DNA from: Dehalococcoidia bacterium | GTDB taxonomy: Bacteria > Chloroflexota > Dehalococcoidia > Dehalococcoidales > UBA1222 | DNA length: 5,580 bases | Assembly: GCA_009779655.1 (NCBI GenBank) | Contig: WRDV01000068.1 | Location: 1 to 5,580, forward strand | Direction of reading: 5' to 3' | Shown here: positions 4,883 to 5,580 of the stretch, piece by piece | How the letters are laid out: each line of letters starts with the position of its first letter | How positions within the stretch are numbered: the stretch's first letter is position 1 | The notes under the pieces: generated by a model | What the model was told of the DNA's origin: nothing | Database searches by the model: none | Seen by the model: the letters and a program-made list of their open reading frames with translations, nothing else | Translations under genes and position numbers: made by a program

Positions 4883-5580
4883 ATGAAAAAAGCATTAACC
4901 ATAGCCGGATCGGATTCAAGCGGCGGAGCAGGGATACAAGCTGACTTGAAGACATTTCAAGAACTAGACGTTTACGGAATGACCGCATTAACGGTTATGG
5001 TAGCGATGGATCCTCACAACAATTGGAGCCATAAAGTATTTCCGATTGATCTGGAAACAATCAAAGCGCAGCTTGAGACTATTATCTCAGGTGTTGGTGT
5101 GGACGCGTTAAAGACCGGAATGCTACCGACGTCTGACATTATTGAACTTGCGGCATACACGATTAGAAAGCACGGTTTAAAGAATGTCGTGGTTGATCCG
5201 GTTATGGTTTGCAAAGGAGCAGGAGAACCGCTTAATCCGGAAAACACGGATTGTTACAAAAGGACTTTGGTCCCGCTGGCAACAGTATTAACGCCTAATA
5301 CTTTTGAGGCTGTGCAGCTAAGCGGTATTAAGTCTATTACGACGGTAGAACACATGAAAGAAGCCGCGCAGATAATCAAGCAATTAGGTGCAGAATGCGT
5401 TGTTATTAAAGGCGGTAAGGGTATTGAGCATAAGAATGCTGTTGATGTTGTATATGACGGGAATAAATTTGAGGTTTTGGAGGGCGCAAAAATTGACACA
5501 TTTAATACTCATGGCGCCGGGTGCACGTTCTCGGCGGCAATCGCCGCAGAGCTCGCTAAAGGCACTAGAATTTATGATGC
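4883..5580 (+). CDS. pdxK: Pyridoxal kinase / HMP kinase, dual-cysteine PdxK type (3' end cut by window edge)
   Basis: A ribokinase-fold kinase that phosphorylates B6 vitamers (pyridoxal, pyridoxine, pyridoxamine) with ATP for PLP salvage; relatives also phosphorylate hydroxymethylpyrimidine (HMP), the ThiD reaction of thiamine synthesis. 232 complete codons are visible and the frame runs off the right edge; family length is about 270, so roughly 40 residues are missing. Motifs: ALTIAGSDSSGGAGIQADLK (4-23), YGMTALTVMVAMDPHNNW (31-48), GVDALKTGML (72-81), VVDPVMVCKG (103-112), LTPNTFEA (136-143), VVIKGGKG (173-180), and the anion-hole/catalytic motif NTHGAGCTFSAAIAAELAKG (208-227). Cys110, His210 and Cys214 are all present, the set known from S. 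aureus and B. subtilis pyridoxal kinases, whereas plain ThiD usually has Ala-Lys at the first site. The AMDP motif is also PdxK-like rather than ThiD-like. It lies 81 nt after glnN on the same strand, perhaps cotranscribed. HMP kinase activity cannot be excluded. Confidence 0.93.
   Translation, partial: MKKALTIAGSDSSGGAGIQADLKTFQELDVYGMTALTVMVAMDPHNNWSHKVFPIDLETIKAQLETIISGVGVDALKTGMLPTSDIIELAAYTIRKHGLKNVVVDPVMVCKGAGEPLNPENTDCYKRTLVPLATVLTPNTFEAVQLSGIKSITTVEHMKEAAQIIKQLGAECVVIKGGKGIEHKNAVDVVYDGNKFEVLEGAKIDTFNTHGAGCTFSAAIAAELAKGTRIYD

Noticed and set aside
4626..4988. Minus-strand open frame of 120 codons spanning the glnN end, the gap and the pdxK start.
   Set aside because: It runs antisense across two well-supported genes and their ribosome site, with no recognisable domain.
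1..5580. Mobile element, CRISPR array, defence or biosynthetic gene cluster.
   Set aside because: All long coding regions are recognisable core-metabolism genes; no transposase, terminal inverted repeats, spaced repeats or accessory genes are visible.

Overview
The window is an ordinary bacterial housekeeping segment with four protein genes. It starts with the 3' half of a ribulose-phosphate 3-epimerase gene (rpe, + strand, cut by the left edge). Convergent to it is a complete transketolase gene (tkt, - strand). Divergent from tkt is a complete type III glutamine synthetase gene (GSIII, glnN, + strand). Last, 81 nt downstream on the same strand, comes a pyridoxal kinase/HMP kinase gene of the Bacillus PdxK type (pdxK), cut by the right edge. 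I see no tRNA, rRNA, CRISPR array, insertion sequence or prophage sequence.

Organism: a bacterium with GC content that looks to be in the mid-40s percent. The GSIII resembles Clostridia/Spirochaete-type proteins of about 700 residues, the kinase is closest in my memory to Bacillus subtilis and Staphylococcus aureus PdxK, and two genes carry good Shine-Dalgarno sites (GAGGTG before glnN, AAGGAG before pdxK). That fits a Firmicutes-like or Spirochaete-like genome, but phylum cannot be fixed from this window. All three genes read away from the centre look intact and share similar codon use, so there is no sign of recent transfer.

Layout: 2-358 rpe 3' part; 359-531 convergent gap without a recognisable terminator; 532-2547 tkt; 2548-2710 divergent control region; 2711-4801 glnN; 4802-4882 gap with a stem-loop and the pdxK ribosome site; 4883 to the right edge pdxK.

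The most interesting part is the 163-bp tkt/glnN control region. Two near-consensus sigma-70 promoters (each 5/6 plus 5/6 with a 17-bp spacer) point in opposite directions and are interleaved, each -10 box lying in the other's spacer. A TGTNA-N5-TNACA dyad sits over the glnN -35 box and the predicted tkt start. The promoters and a strong Shine-Dalgarno site both argue that the longest open frames over-extend the two genes at their N termini: glnN should start at 2711 (696 aa, not 737) and tkt at 2547 (671 aa, not 680).

Functionally, rpe and tkt belong to the non-oxidative pentose phosphate pathway, glnN to ammonium assimilation, and pdxK to cofactor (PLP) salvage. The shared promoter region could make pentose metabolism and nitrogen assimilation compete for RNA polymerase; this is inference. 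I did not find an undescribed multi-gene system here.
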